A stretch of DNA of 34,873 nucleotides from an uncultured Bacteroidales bacterium (lineage in GTDB: Bacteria; Bacteroidota; Bacteroidia; Bacteroidales; Bacteroidaceae). Within the stretch, counting starts at the first letter, position 1; each line of letters begins with the position of its first letter. This document shows, piece after piece, positions 28,790-34,873 of the stretch. A program made the position numbers and the translations under genes. Location: assembly GCA_902776455.1 (NCBI GenBank), contig CACYQI010000023.1:1-34873 (forward strand). The letters are read 5' to 3'. The notes beneath the pieces were generated by a model. The model was not told the origin of the DNA and did no database searches. It worked only from the letters and a program-made list of their open reading frames with translations.

Positions 28790-29980
28790 ATGAAGATATT
28801 GGTTTTAAACTGCGGCAGCAGTTCAATAAAGTATGCACTTTACAACATGGACGACCAGTCCGTCATCACCAGTGGCGGCATTGAGAAAATAGGTCTGCCC
28901 GACTCGTTTATAACCGTCAAGCTCAATGGCGAGAAGCACAAGATGGAGCACCCCATAAAGGAACACACCGCAGGCGTGCAGTACATCTTCGAAGTGCTGA
29001 CCAGCGGCGAATACGCTGTCCTTGGGAGTCTCAACGAGCTGGATGCCGTAGGACATCGCATGGTACACGGCGGAGAGAAGTTCAACAAGTCCGTCCGACT
29101 CACTCCCGAAGTGATGGAGGCTTTCGCCGCCTGCAACGACTTGGCTCCCCTCCACAATCCTGCCAACATCAAGGGCGTGAATGCCGTCAAGGCTCTGTTG
29201 CCCGACATTCCGCAGGTTGGCGTGTTCGACACCGCGTTCCATCAGACAATGCCCGACTACGCCTATATGTATGCACTGCCTTACAACCTTTACAAGGAGT
29301 ACGGCGTACGCCGCTATGGCTTCCACGGAACGAGCCATCGCTACGTCAGCCAGCGTGTCTGCGAGTTCCTTGGCTGCAAGCCCGAAGGCAAGCGCATCAT
29401 CACCTGCCACATCGGCAACGGTGCATCGATTGCAGCCGTCAAGGACGGCAAGTGCATCGACACTTCGATGGGTCTCACCCCGCTCGAGGGCCTCATCATG
29501 GGCACACGCAGCGGCGACATCGATGCCGGTGCTGTCACTTACCTGATGGACAAGTTCCAGCTTGACACGAAGGGCATTTCCAACTTGCTCAACAAGAAGT
29601 CGGGCCTTGCAGGCGTGAGCGAACTGAGCAGCGACTTCCGCGACATCTTGGCAGGCATAGCGGCGGGCAACGACAAAGCACGTTTGGCAAAAGAGATGTA
29701 CACCTACCGCATCAAGAAGTACATCGGGGCTTACGCAGCCGCAATGGGTGGCGTTGACATCATCCTCTTCACCGGCGGCGCTGGCGAGAACCAGTGGGAA
29801 GTGCGCGAGGGAGCAACGAATGGACTCGAGTACATGGGCGTCAAGATGGACGTCACGAAGAACCGCAGCTGCCGAGCTACTGAGGCAATTCTCAGCGCCG
29901 ACGACAGCAAGGTGACAGTCTGCTGCATCCCAACCGACGAGGAACTTATGATAGCCCTCGACACACAAGCCCTCTGCTGA
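28790..29980 (+). CDS. ackA: Acetate kinase
   Basis: This enzyme converts acetyl phosphate and ADP to acetate and ATP. It has 396 residues. Motifs are LVLNCGSSSIKYALYNM at the N-terminus, VGHRMVHGGEKF, VGVFDTAFHQTMPDYAYMY, RRYGFHGTSHRYVSQR, THIGNG-like CHIGNGASIAAVKDGKCID, GTRSGDIDAG and ILFTGGAGEN. It would normally be adjacent to pta, but the four-helix cassette intervenes, and the right array ends 7 bp before the ATG. This may affect pta-ackA coupling. Confidence 0.97.
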   Translation: MKILVLNCGSSSIKYALYNMDDQSVITSGGIEKIGLPDSFITVKLNGEKHKMEHPIKEHTAGVQYIFEVLTSGEYAVLGSLNELDAVGHRMVHGGEKFNKSVRLTPEVMEAFAACNDLAPLHNPANIKGVNAVKALLPDIPQVGVFDTAFHQTMPDYAYMYALPYNLYKEYGVRRYGFHGTSHRYVSQRVCEFLGCKPEGKRIITCHIGNGASIAAVKDGKCIDTSMGLTPLEGLIMGTRSGDIDAGAVTYLMDKFQLDTKGISNLLNKKSGLAGVSELSSDFRDILAGIAAGNDKARLAKEMYTYRIKKYIGAYAAAMGGVDIILFTGGAGENQWEVREGATNGLEYMGVKMDVTKNRSCRATEAILSADDSKVTVCCIPTDEELMIALDTQALC

Positions 29981-30000
29981 AGAGAGGCTTCGGCTCCGCA

Positions 30001-30144
30001 GACCCCTCCCCGCTCCCCCATAGCCTCTCCTAAATCCTCCCCTAAAGGGAACCGATAGGTCGAAGGCCAAAGGGAAAGTCAAGGACTTCTCCCTCTCTTT
30101 TAGGAGAGGGTTGGTGAGAGGCTGTGGGGGAGCGGAGAGGGGGC
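30001..30144. mobile_element. C/G-rich terminal-inverted-repeat element after ackA
   Basis: GACCCCTCCCCGCTCCCCCA, then TAGCCTCTCC, faces GGTGAGAGGCTGTGGGGGAG then CGGAGAGGGGGC (about 29 bp inverted). The interior contains CCTCCCCTAAAGGGAACC and CTCCCTCTCTTTTAGGAGAG. It belongs with 24841-24950 and 32120-32215. Confidence 0.75.
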
Positions 30145-30185
30145 AGTGAGGAATTGGGAGTGTGGCTTGAAGTCAGAATGAACCG

Positions 30186-30552
30186 GAAAGGCAACTTTTG
30201 TAAACATTTCTCTAAGACACAAGCCCGTAGAAGGCTTGTGTTTTGTTTTGTGACACTTGATACCGGAAAACAAAAGAAATGGGCTGTATTCAAGTCGCCG
30301 CTAATAATCAAGCAGTTAGAAAGGGGCATTTTGAAAGGCAATGCAAAGGAAGTACAGACACTTTGTTATACTTCGGTAAAATAAGCATACTTTTGTGGTA
30401 AATTCGGCAGGTTGGGACACCAAACGCAACGTGGGGGAGAAGTCGATACAACGTGGAGTGTAAGCCGATGCAACGTGGAGTGTCGGAAAACCTTCCATGC
30501 AGGAAGACTTCCATCGACACGTTTCAGTCGATTTCGCTGTAAAGAATTTTCG
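30186..30552 (+). repeat. Copy 3 of ~360-bp dispersed element with 22-bp-phased AACGTGGAG
   Basis: Landmarks are GGCAACTTTTGTAAACATTT, a terminator-like hairpin, GACACTTGATACC, AAGAAATGGGCTGTA, a variable middle, AACGTGGGG at 30428, AACGTGGAG at 30450 and 30472 (both steps 22 bp), and the end CGCTGTAAAGAATTTTCGG. It lies between the convergent ackA and M23 genes. Confidence 0.8.
30217..30249 (+). terminator. Rho-independent-type terminator downstream of ackA
   Basis: ACACAAGCC and GGCTTGTGT form a perfect 9-bp stem with a 7-nt loop, followed by TTTTGTTTTG. It lies inside the dispersed-element copy 3. Copies 1 and 2 have a T tract here but a different, weaker stem. Confidence 0.65.
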
Positions 30553-30617
30553 GCCGCACAAGCAGAGCGGTTGCATGCAACCTAAAGGCACGAAAAGCAG
30601 AAAAGGCTACGCCGCAA

Positions 30618-30796
30618 GTCCCCTCCAAAGCCCCCTCCCAACTTTCCCCCTTTGGGGGAGGGGCTGTTTTTGTGGTTTCGGTGTGAGATACCCCACCCCT
30701 AACCCCTCCCCTTAGAAGGGAGGGGAGACGCGGCGAGGTCTTGCAAGACCCTTCCCCTTAGAGGGAAGGAGAGGCGCGGCGAGGTATTGCAAGACG
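30618..30796. repeat. C/G-rich repeats before the M23 gene end
   Basis: The region holds CCCCCTTTGGGGGAGGGG, then GTGTGAGATACCCCACCCCT with CCCCTCCCC/GGGAGGGG, as at 5185-5235. A direct repeat follows of GCGGCGAGGTCTTGCAAGAC and GCGGCGAGGTATTGCAAGAC. The last copy abuts the M23 stop codon. Confidence 0.7.
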
Positions 30797-31444
30797 CTAT
30801 TTCACTTCCTCGGAGGTAAAAATCAAAGAGCCGTTCTTCTGCCTTGTCACGATGAAGACTTGGCGGCGAAGTGTGCGGTTCTGGTGGTCGAAGATGCGTT
30901 CCGAGTCGAATGCCTTTCCCTTGACACGCGTCTCGAAATGCAGGTGGTCGGTGGTGGCACGGCCTGTGCGTCCCTCAATGCCGATGGGGTCGCCTGCATG
31001 CAGCCACTGGCCGACCTTCACGAGGTTGCGCGAATGATGGCTGTAAAGCGTTTCCAACCCGTTGGCATGACGCAAGACGACGCAGTACCCGTAGCCGTAT
31101 TGGGTGCCCGAAAGGATGACTTCTCCGGGAAAAGCAGCCCTCGTAGTGTCGCCGGCAAAGGTCTTGATGTCGGTGCCTCCATGATGTCGCTCCCCTCCGA
31201 AAGGGCTGAGCAGCTTGGCTCCGGGAAGCGGATAGCACCACTCTTCGACGGTATAGTTGGCAAAGTTAATGGTAAACTGGTTGCCATGAGCAAAGGGGTC
31301 TCTGGCTGCCGCCACCTTCATGACTTGCCACTCATCAATGTCAACCGGCTCGTCCTGAGCGTAAACCATTGAACATTGGACATTGAACATCAACCATTGT
31401 GCAATGAACAGAAGGATAACGTTAAGTGGATAGAGATTCTTCAT
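30797..31444 (-). CDS. Secreted M23 (LytM) peptidase
   Basis: This 215-residue exported protein is probably a periplasmic murein endopeptidase or a LytM regulator of wall hydrolysis. The LytM zinc residues are present: His88 and Asp92 (HHGGTD) and the HLHFE motif (His167, His169). The signal peptide (~1-29) ends MVYAQ. Its hydrophobic core (IAQWLMFNVQCSMV) is encoded by an AATGTTCAATGTCC-type DNA repeat, and the ATG itself is the last unit of an AATGAAGA array. It lies downstream of pgeF, 17 bp away, in the hpt-adk-obg-pgeF run. Confidence 0.9.
   Translation of the reverse strand: MKNLYPLNVILLFIAQWLMFNVQCSMVYAQDEPVDIDEWQVMKVAAARDPFAHGNQFTINFANYTVEEWCYPLPGAKLLSPFGGERHHGGTDIKTFAGDTTRAAFPGEVILSGTQYGYGYCVVLRHANGLETLYSHHSRNLVKVGQWLHAGDPIGIEGRTGRATTDHLHFETRVKGKAFDSERIFDHQNRTLRRQVFIVTRQKNGSLIFTSEEVK
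31364..31410 (-). repeat. AATGTTCAATGTCC repeat encoding the M23 signal-peptide core
   Basis: Minus-strand units GTTCAATGTCCAATGTTCAA encode FNVQCSM. The unit is an inexact short repeat like the intergenic arrays. Confidence 0.6.
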
Positions 31445-31473
31445 TCTTCATTCTTCATTCTTCATTCTTCATT
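31441..31473 (-). repeat. AATGAAG array joining pgeF end and M23 start
   Basis: Five AATGAAG-type units occur. The first gives PgeF its last codons and stop (AATGAAGAATGA = N-E-E-stop), and the last gives the M23 gene its ATG (ATGAAGAAT). Confidence 0.85.
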
Positions 31474-32172
31474 TATCAGGATGCCGTTGTAGTTTCGTCC
31501 CGTATTGATGGTCTCTCGGCGAGCGCTGTAGAAGTTTTCCGACGCGCGCGTACACGTACCTTCTATATATATATCGCTGACGCCCATCTCCTCGAGTAGC
31601 CACTTGTTTGCTTCCCAAAGGTCGAGGTGCCATTTTAAGTCCTTCCCTTGGGGGGAGGTTTGGAGGGGGGCTATCCTTTCCATCGGGAAACCTGCTGCCT
31701 TGAAAGCCTCATAGACCTCGTCGCCCACCTCGAACCACTCAAGCGAGATGCCTGGTCCGATGATAGCATGAAGGTCTGTCGGACAGAGGGGATGCATCTT
31801 CTCCATCGTCTTCTGCACGATGCGAGCCACAGTTCCGCGCCATCCCGCATGGACGGCTGCAACGATGCGCTGCCTTGTATCGTAGAGGAGGACGGGGATG
31901 CAGTCGGCAGTCTTGACGCAAACGCAAAGGCCCGGCTGGTCGGTGATGACGGCATCGGTTGCTTCCGGGCGACCTGCTTCCTTCATCCAAAGGACATTGT
32001 CGGAATGCACTTGACGAGGCAAAGCAAGGTCTTCGAGCCGAAGCCCAACGTCCTCTACCCCACTGCCCTTGCCCGTAGAGAAGGCCGTGAGCCAAGAGGG
32101 AGTCTTATAAATGATAACTGACCCCCTAGCCCCCTTTAGGGGGAACTCTTGATTGTGATTGGATTCAGTCAT
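31462..32172 (-). CDS. pgeF: PgeF/YfiH-family purine nucleoside phosphorylase / peptidoglycan editing factor
   Basis: This 236-residue cytoplasmic enzyme of the YfiH/laccase-domain family is linked in E. coli to correct muropeptide composition. Family motifs are ALPRQVHSDNV, DAVITDQPGLCVCVKTADCI, AVHAGWRGTVARIV, IGPGISLEWFEVGDEV, WHLDLWEANK and CTRASENFYSARR. The first ~20 residues (NHNQEFPLKGARGS) and residues near 155-165 (PLQTSPQGKDL) are encoded by C/G-rich repeats and are not expected from the family. It begins 3 bp after the obg stop and ends in the AATGAAG array. Confidence 0.9.
   Translation of the reverse strand: MTESNHNQEFPLKGARGSVIIYKTPSWLTAFSTGKGSGVEDVGLRLEDLALPRQVHSDNVLWMKEAGRPEATDAVITDQPGLCVCVKTADCIPVLLYDTRQRIVAAVHAGWRGTVARIVQKTMEKMHPLCPTDLHAIIGPGISLEWFEVGDEVYEAFKAAGFPMERIAPLQTSPQGKDLKWHLDLWEANKWLLEEMGVSDIYIEGTCTRASENFYSARRETINTGRNYNGILINEE
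31638..31672. repeat. Half C/G-rich element inside pgeF
   Basis: Plus-strand CCTTCCCTTGGGGGGAGGTT and then TGGAGGGGGGC resemble the right half of the terminal-inverted-repeat family. They encode PLQTSPQGKDL just before the conserved WHLDLWEAN. Confidence 0.55.
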
Positions 32173-32215
32173 CTGTTACTGTCCATTATCTCCCCCTAAA
32201 GGGGGTTGGGGGGTC
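32120..32215. mobile_element. C/G-rich terminal-inverted-repeat element spanning the obg-pgeF junction
   Basis: GACCCCCTAGCCCCCTTTAG faces CTAAAGGGGGTTGGGGGGTC over ~96 bp. It encodes the end of Obg ([13 protein letters not shown]), its stop, the 3-bp gap, and the start and first residues of PgeF. Confidence 0.75.
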
Positions 32216-33363
32216 CATTCCTCCTCGTCCACATCCTCTATGAAGTCATCATCAAGGATTTCTATCTCTTCGTCTTCGCCCTCGTCGAGCAGTTCCTGAC
32301 GGAAGGCGTTGATGTCCTTGTTGCGATGGACAATGCTTTCCTGATGCGTGATGGCTGCCAGCTTGTTGCTCTCGCTGTTCAGGGCTTTCCAAAGGAGGTC
32401 TTTCAGTTCGCCAAGTCCGCTTCCTGTGACTGCGCTGATGAAGACGTGCGGAAGGTCGTCGGGCAAGTCTTCCGAGAGCATCTGCTGCAGCTCGTCGTCG
32501 AGGAGGTCGCTCTTCGTGATGGCAAGAACCCTTTGCTTGTCGAGCATCTCGGGGTTGAAGTTGCGAAGCTCGCCAAGCAGCACCTCGTACTCATGACGGA
32601 TGTCGTCCGTGTCACCCGGTACCATGAAGAGCAACAGGGAGTTGCGCTCTATGTGGCGCAGGAAGCGAAGCCCCAGTCCTCGACCCTCGGAAGCACCTTC
32701 GATGATGCCCGGAATGTCGGCCATAACGAAGCTTTGTCCGTCGCGATAGGACACGATGCCGAGCGAGGGTTCCATCGTCGTGAAGGGATAACCAGCTATC
32801 TTCGGCCTTGCACTCGACACGGAACTCAGCAACGTGCTCTTCCCTGCATTGGGGAAGCCGACGAGTCCGACATCGGCCAACAACTTCAGCTCAAGGATGA
32901 CGGTACGTTCCATCATGGGTTCGCCCGGTTGTGCATAGCGCGGAGCCTGATTGGTGGCGGTGGCAAAGTGCTTGTTGCCCATGCCGCCGCGGCCTCCCTT
33001 GAGCAGCATCACAACTTGTCCGTCATCGGTCACGTCGCAGATGTATTCGCCTGTCTCGGCATCATAAACCACCGTGCCACAAGGGACATCGATGTAGCGG
33101 TCCTCTCCGTCTGCTCCCGTGCTTCCGCTTGGACCTCCGTTGCCTCCGTGCCCAGCAAAGACGTGACGCTCGAAGCGAAGGTGCAGCAGCGTCCAGTAGT
33201 TGTGGTTGCCTCTGAGATAGACATGACCTCCCCTACCGCCATCGCCGCCATCCGGGCCGCCCATAGGGACATACTTGGCACGATGCATGTGCATGGAACC
33301 TCTGCCACCCTTGCCCGAGCGACAGCATATCTTGACGTAATCTACGAAATTGCTCTCTGCCAT
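32176..33363 (-). CDS. obg: Obg-family GTPase
   Basis: This 395-residue ribosome-associated GTPase acts in 50S assembly and the stringent response. The glycine-rich Obg fold (~1-160, [18 protein letters not shown]) is followed by the G domain: G1 GFPNAGKS (169-176), G3 DIPG (216-219), G4 TKSD (283-286) and G5 SAVTGSG. The acidic C-terminal tail ([20 protein letters not shown]) is usual for Bacteroidota, but the final [13 protein letters not shown] comes from a repeat element. A promoter-like TACCTTTG lies in the upstream short-repeat element (33434-33441). Confidence 0.96.
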   Translation of the reverse strand: MAESNFVDYVKICCRSGKGGRGSMHMHRAKYVPMGGPDGGDGGRGGHVYLRGNHNYWTLLHLRFERHVFAGHGGNGGPSGSTGADGEDRYIDVPCGTVVYDAETGEYICDVTDDGQVVMLLKGGRGGMGNKHFATATNQAPRYAQPGEPMMERTVILELKLLADVGLVGFPNAGKSTLLSSVSSARPKIAGYPFTTMEPSLGIVSYRDGQSFVMADIPGIIEGASEGRGLGLRFLRHIERNSLLLFMVPGDTDDIRHEYEVLLGELRNFNPEMLDKQRVLAITKSDLLDDELQQMLSEDLPDDLPHVFISAVTGSGLGELKDLLWKALNSESNKLAAITHQESIVHRNKDINAFRQELLDEGEDEEIEILDDDFIEDVDEEEWTPQPPLGGDNGQ

Positions 33364-33372
33364 TGTATAATA

Positions 33373-33490
33373 TTGGGGGGTTAGGGGTTAGAGGTTAGGG
33401 GTTAGAGGATAGTTGTGGATGTTGATTTGGAGCCAAAGGTATTCTCTAACCCTTAACCTCTAACCACTAACCTCTACTCTAACCTCTATT
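33373..33490. repeat. GGTTAGAG inverted short-repeat element, copy 2
   Basis: GGGTTAGAGG units face CCTCTAACC units around the core GGATAGTTGTGGATG then GGAGCCAAAGGTATT. On the minus strand it aligns with 21477-21575. It fills the gap between adk and obg. Confidence 0.75.
33434..33441 (-). promoter_or_regulatory. -7-like box in the short-repeat core upstream of obg
   Basis: TACCTTTG on the minus strand, ~70 bp before the obg ATG. Copy 1 of the element has CACCTTTG here. It could drive obg-pgeF-M23 or be chance. Confidence 0.4.
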
Positions 33491-34064
33491 TTACCGTGTC
33501 CAGGAACTTGAAGATGGAGGCAATCATGTCTTCCTTGTTGGGGGTGTCGGCCCAACGGAATGTGTGGCGGATGCCTTCGCGCTCGAACCACTCAATCAGG
33601 GGAGCCGTCTGATTCTGATAGACTTCGAAACGCTTCTTGATGGTCTCTTCGTTGTCGTCCTCACGGCCTTGTTCCTTGGCACGACGAAGCAAGCGGAACA
33701 TCAGAATGTCCTCTTCCACAACCAGTTCAATCATGATGCCCAGCTCGTGACCGCGCTCTGCGAGCATCTTCTTGAGGGCTTCGGCCTGAGCAATCGTGCG
33801 CGGGAAACCGTCGAAGATGACGCCTTGACCTGCGGGTTGAGCGTCGTACGTCTTGGCAAGAATCTCAATCATGAGGTCATCGGGAATGAGTTGGCCTTTC
33901 GAGATATAGCCCTGAGCTATTTTGCCCAGCTCTGTTCCGTTCTTGATTTCGGCACGCAGCACGTCGCCTGTGCTGATGTGACCCATGCCGTACCTTGTTA
34001 CAATCTCGTCGCTGTAGGTGCCCTTGCCTGAGCCTGGGGCACCGAAAATGATGATGTTCTTCAT
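33486..34064 (-). CDS. adk: Adenylate kinase
   Basis: This enzyme interconverts AMP, ADP and ATP. It has 192 residues with the P-loop GAPGSGKGT (8-16), the AMP-site GHISTGDVLR, VIFDGFPRTIAQAEAL and RLLRRAKEQGREDDNEET, a short LID. The gene starts at ATG 34064, overlapping the hpt stop by one base (TAATG), so it is translationally coupled to hpt. Confidence 0.96.
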   Translation of the reverse strand: MKNIIIFGAPGSGKGTYSDEIVTRYGMGHISTGDVLRAEIKNGTELGKIAQGYISKGQLIPDDLMIEILAKTYDAQPAGQGVIFDGFPRTIAQAEALKKMLAERGHELGIMIELVVEEDILMFRLLRRAKEQGREDDNEETIKKRFEVYQNQTAPLIEWFEREGIRHTFRWADTPNKEDMIASIFKFLDTVK

Positions 34065-34609
34065 TACTTTATTATAGTATAAATATCTTTCGTGTTGCGT
34101 CCGAAGCCGTCGTAGTCAAGGCCGTAGCCGACGACAAAGTCATCGGGTATCTCCTTGCAGCAGTAGCGGATGTCGAGCTTCACCTGCAACTTGCTGGGCT
34201 TGAGCAAGAGGGTGCAGATGTCGATGCTTGCGGGGTTCTGCGCTTTCAGCGTGTCGAGCATGTGCGCCATGGTAAGACCCGTATCGACGATGTCCTCTAC
34301 GATGATGACGGGCCGTCCCGTGATGTCAACGTTGAGGCCAATCACCTCGCGGACACTACCTGTCGTTTTGGTGCCTTCGTAGCTCGCCAACTTGACGAAA
34401 GAGATTTCGCAATGGAGGTCGATCTCTCGAAGAAGGTCGGCTGCAAAAATGAACGAGCCGTTGAGCACGGCAAGGAATACCGGTTGGCAGCCCGCATAGT
34501 CGCGACTGATTTCGGCTGCCACGCGCTTTATCTGCTCCTGAAGCTCGGATTCAGGAATCGAAATGACAAAGGTCTTTTCCTTCACCTGTATGGTTTTATG
34601 TTCCTTCAT
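34064..34609 (-). CDS. hpt: Hypoxanthine(-guanine) phosphoribosyltransferase
   Basis: This purine-salvage enzyme joins hypoxanthine or guanine to PRPP. It has 181 residues with the flexible-loop and PRPP motif VIIVEDIVDTGLTM (101-114), GSFIFAADLLREI, VGYGLDYDGFGRN and an N-terminal Lys-rich start. It is the first gene of the hpt-adk-obg-pgeF-M23 run. No good -7 box was identified immediately upstream, where TTTACAATT short repeats (34625-34680) and an inverted-repeat element begin. Confidence 0.95.
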   Translation of the reverse strand: MKEHKTIQVKEKTFVISIPESELQEQIKRVAAEISRDYAGCQPVFLAVLNGSFIFAADLLREIDLHCEISFVKLASYEGTKTTGSVREVIGLNVDITGRPVIIVEDIVDTGLTMAHMLDTLKAQNPASIDICTLLLKPSKLQVKLDIRYCCKEIPDDFVVGYGLDYDGFGRNTKDIYTIIK

Positions 34610-34624
34610 GATAATTGAGGACTA

Positions 34625-34680
34625 CAATTTTATTTACAATTTGACGATTTACTATTTACTATTTATTTACAATTTAATAT
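34625..34680. repeat. TTTACAATTTA-type short repeats upstream of hpt
   Basis: Units TTTACAATTT, TTTACTATTT and TTTACAATTTAA occur. Related units are at 18206-18262. Confidence 0.6.
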
Positions 34681-34692
34681 AATTTATTTAAG

Positions 34693-34873
34693 TTTCGGAA
34701 GTTATAAGATGAAGTTAAATAGGAAGTTACGCCAGCGTTGCTGGCTGGAAGTAAATCACTTCGTGCTGGACGATAGCCTTGGATGCTAGCAGCTTCGTTT
34801 ACTATTGTCCATTTTAACTTCCATGAGTGTAGCGAATTAACTTCCATTTTAACTTCCATTTTTACTTCCGAAA
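34693..34873. repeat. GAAGTTAAAA inverted short-repeat element with terminal inverted repeats
   Basis: It begins TTTCGGAAGT and ends at the window edge with ACTTCCGAAA, exact inverted repeats. GAAGTTAAAA-type units on the left face TTTTAACTTCC units on the right. The core has the perfect hairpin GCCAGCGTTGCTGGC (34731-34745) and GGACGATAG facing CTATTGTCC. Confidence 0.75.

Noticed and set aside
28823-30082. 419-codon minus-strand frame opposite ackA
   Set aside because: It is antisense to acetate kinase, with no motif and no promoter.
30124-30384. 86-codon plus-strand frame in the third dispersed-element copy
   Set aside because: The equivalent frame is not open in the other two copies, so a coding role for the element is unlikely.

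Overview
The window reads as a chromosomal segment of a Bacteroidota bacterium, most likely a Prevotella-like member of the Bacteroidales with fairly GC-rich genes. The evidence is the TAnnTTTG (-7) / TTTG (-33) promoter pattern ahead of several genes, BspA-type LRR proteins, PorSS/T9SS-like C-terminal tails (D-L-x-G-R ... I-Y-I-x-x-G-K), and the gene order hpt-adk-obg-pgeF-M23 peptidase. Species cannot be fixed from the sequence alone. No rRNA, tRNA or CRISPR array was seen.

Layout: (1) 1-4850: the 3' end of a sodium/solute symporter, an N-acylglucosamine 2-epimerase (probable sialic-acid/ManNAc use), a Y-family DNA polymerase with a short YolD-like partner, then on the minus strand a rubredoxin with an AlkZ-related protein, and a small membrane protein. 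(2) 4850-6200: a gene-free stretch holding repeats. (3) 6204-8812: nrdD-nrdG, anaerobic nucleotide reduction. (4) 8813-10023: hairpin element, decayed gene end and a RelE/HigB-like toxin-antitoxin pair. (5) 10038-16895: two tandem paralogous secreted LRR + M60-like metallopeptidases. (6) 17504: small DUF4248-like protein beside inverted 9-mer arrays. (7) 18986-23662: a secreted double serpin and a six-hairpin glycosidase. (8) 24357-29980: GT2 glycosyltransferase, folP, cdaA, pta, a four-helix-bundle gene, ackA. (9) 30797-34609, minus strand: M23 peptidase, pgeF, obg, adk, hpt.

The lifestyle suggested is an anaerobe on a host mucosal or glycan-rich surface: sialic-acid-type sugar use, mucin-type M60 peptidases, a protease-inhibiting serpin, a glycosidase, acetate-forming Pta-AckA and oxygen-sensitive NrdDG.

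The most unusual content is between and inside genes. At least four kinds of repeated element recur. (a) Arrays of 7-10 bp units, usually facing each other as inverted arrays around a short core. One such pair encloses a four-helix-bundle (23S-IVS/Avd-like) gene between pta and ackA, and a solo copy of its left end sits after the symporter. (b) A ~360-bp element in three diverged copies, each with AACGTGGAG repeated at an exact 22-bp period. (c) A 68-bp near-palindrome in two copies with compensatory changes. (d) C/G-rich elements of ~96-144 bp with GACCCC...GGGGTC-type ends. Elements (a) and (d) run into reading frames and supply stop codons, start codons, a signal-peptide core, linkers and an Obg/PgeF junction.
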